Source: Gammaproteobacteria bacterium (GTDB taxonomy: Bacteria; Pseudomonadota; Gammaproteobacteria; GRL18). Taken from it: a DNA stretch of 5,270 bases. The translations under genes and the position numbers were made by a program. Below the pieces are notes generated by a model, which was not told where the DNA came from, did no database searches, and saw only the letters and a program-made list of their open reading frames with translations. Location: positions 1-5,270 of the forward strand of contig JAPVVU010000244.1 of assembly GCA_028571885.1 (NCBI GenBank), in the 5' to 3' direction. Each line of letters starts with the position of its first letter. Position 1 is the first letter of the stretch. This document shows, piece after piece, positions 5,196 through 5,270 of the stretch.

Positions 5196-5229
5196 AGGCG
5201 GCAAGGGTTTTTATCCGGCCGCCTTTTTT
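5196..5229 (+). terminator. Rho-independent terminator of the candidate sRNA
   Basis: AGGCGGC (5196-5202) pairs with GCCGCCT (5218-5224). Two further G-C pairs inside, GG with CC around a T-rich loop, are possible, and six T's (5224-5229) follow. The GC-rich stem and T-run stand out from the AT-rich surroundings and fix the transcript direction as plus. Confidence 0.88.
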
Positions 5230-5253
5230 ATGCCGAAATAAAACCCAACCGGG

Positions 5254-5270
5254 GCCTTATTAGCTAAGGC
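5254..5270. other. Hairpin cut by the window end, probable terminator of the next locus
   Basis: GCCTTA (5254-5259) and TAAGGC (5265-5270) form a perfect 6-bp stem with loop TTAGC. The upstream flank AAAACCCAACCGGG suggests that the stem continues past the window end and is bordered by an A-tract. That would make a terminator for a minus-strand gene arriving from the right, or a bidirectional one. Confidence 0.5.

Larger units (their letters stand above)
5018..5229 (+). ncRNA. Candidate CsrA/RsmA-binding small RNA (GGA-rich, about 212 nt)
   Basis: The segment has a good promoter, no convincing long ORF and a GC-rich intrinsic terminator, and lies in a 406-bp stretch without a protein gene. 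It holds eight GGA motifs at 5026, 5067, 5083, 5098, 5112, 5125, 5141 and 5186. The five from 5083 to 5141 are spaced 15, 14, 13 and 16 nt. The motif at 5125 is the loop of a perfect 5-bp hairpin: GTCGA (5119-5123), AGGA loop (5124-5127), TTGAC (5128-5132). Known CsrB/CsrC and RsmX/Y/Z RNAs sequester CsrA/RsmA through many GGA motifs shown in hairpin loops, so that role is inferred here. I cannot match it to a named family, and not every GGA is clearly in a loop. No GacA-type TGTAAG-N6-CTTACA box was seen upstream. The alternative is a long 5' leader or attenuator for a gene beyond the window. Confidence 0.6.

Noticed and set aside
5193..5267. 24-codon ORF starting MRRQGFLSG after GGAGG
   Set aside because: The GGAGG-to-ATG spacing is only 2 nt and the frame runs through the terminator hairpin; probably coincidental.

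Overview
The window is chromosomal backbone of a moderately AT-rich gammaproteobacterium. TrmD, L19, XerD and YajQ all read as close relatives of the E. coli proteins, and the trmD-rplS and xerD...dsbC neighbourhoods are typical of that class. I cannot fix the genus from sequence alone; a free-living Thiotrichales- or Methylophaga-like organism is only a guess.

Layout. Bases 1-486 are the 3' part of trmD (the start lies before the window), followed by rplS at 564-911. This is the end of the conserved rpsP-rimM-trmD-rplS translation operon, closed by a perfect-palindrome intrinsic terminator at 951-985. A second transcription unit begins right after it: an O6-alkylguanine-DNA alkyltransferase (1011-1526) whose stop overlaps the start of xerD (1523-2464) by 4 bp. 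The alkyltransferase has no Shine-Dalgarno, and a consensus TATAAT sits so that its A would be +1, so it may be leaderless. Next come yajQ (2603-3085), behind its own good sigma70-type promoter, and dsbC (3101-3898), 15 bp further on. A strong hairpin (3912-3946) and a four-copy 14-bp tandem repeat (3953-4008) separate dsbC from the convergent gene cnoX/ybbN (3998-4864, minus strand). The last repeat copy contains the cnoX stop codon.

The last 400 bases (4865-5270) contain no convincing protein gene. They hold the cnoX promoter region, a cluster of ACAAC/GTTGT inverted repeats, an extended -10 promoter on the plus strand, a transcript of about 212 nt rich in GGA motifs, and a GC-rich terminator with a T-tract at 5196-5229. 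Five GGA motifs lie 13-16 nt apart, and one is presented in a perfect AGGA tetraloop hairpin. That is the signature of a CsrA/RsmA-binding small RNA. I cannot assign it to a named family and regard it as the most interesting part of the window. The window ends inside another hairpin, which probably belongs to the next locus.

Functionally the genes cover translation (tRNA m1G37, L19), genome maintenance (alkylation repair, dimer resolution), periplasmic disulfide isomerisation, and cytoplasmic chaperone/redox protection. The end of the window is probably a post-transcriptional regulator.
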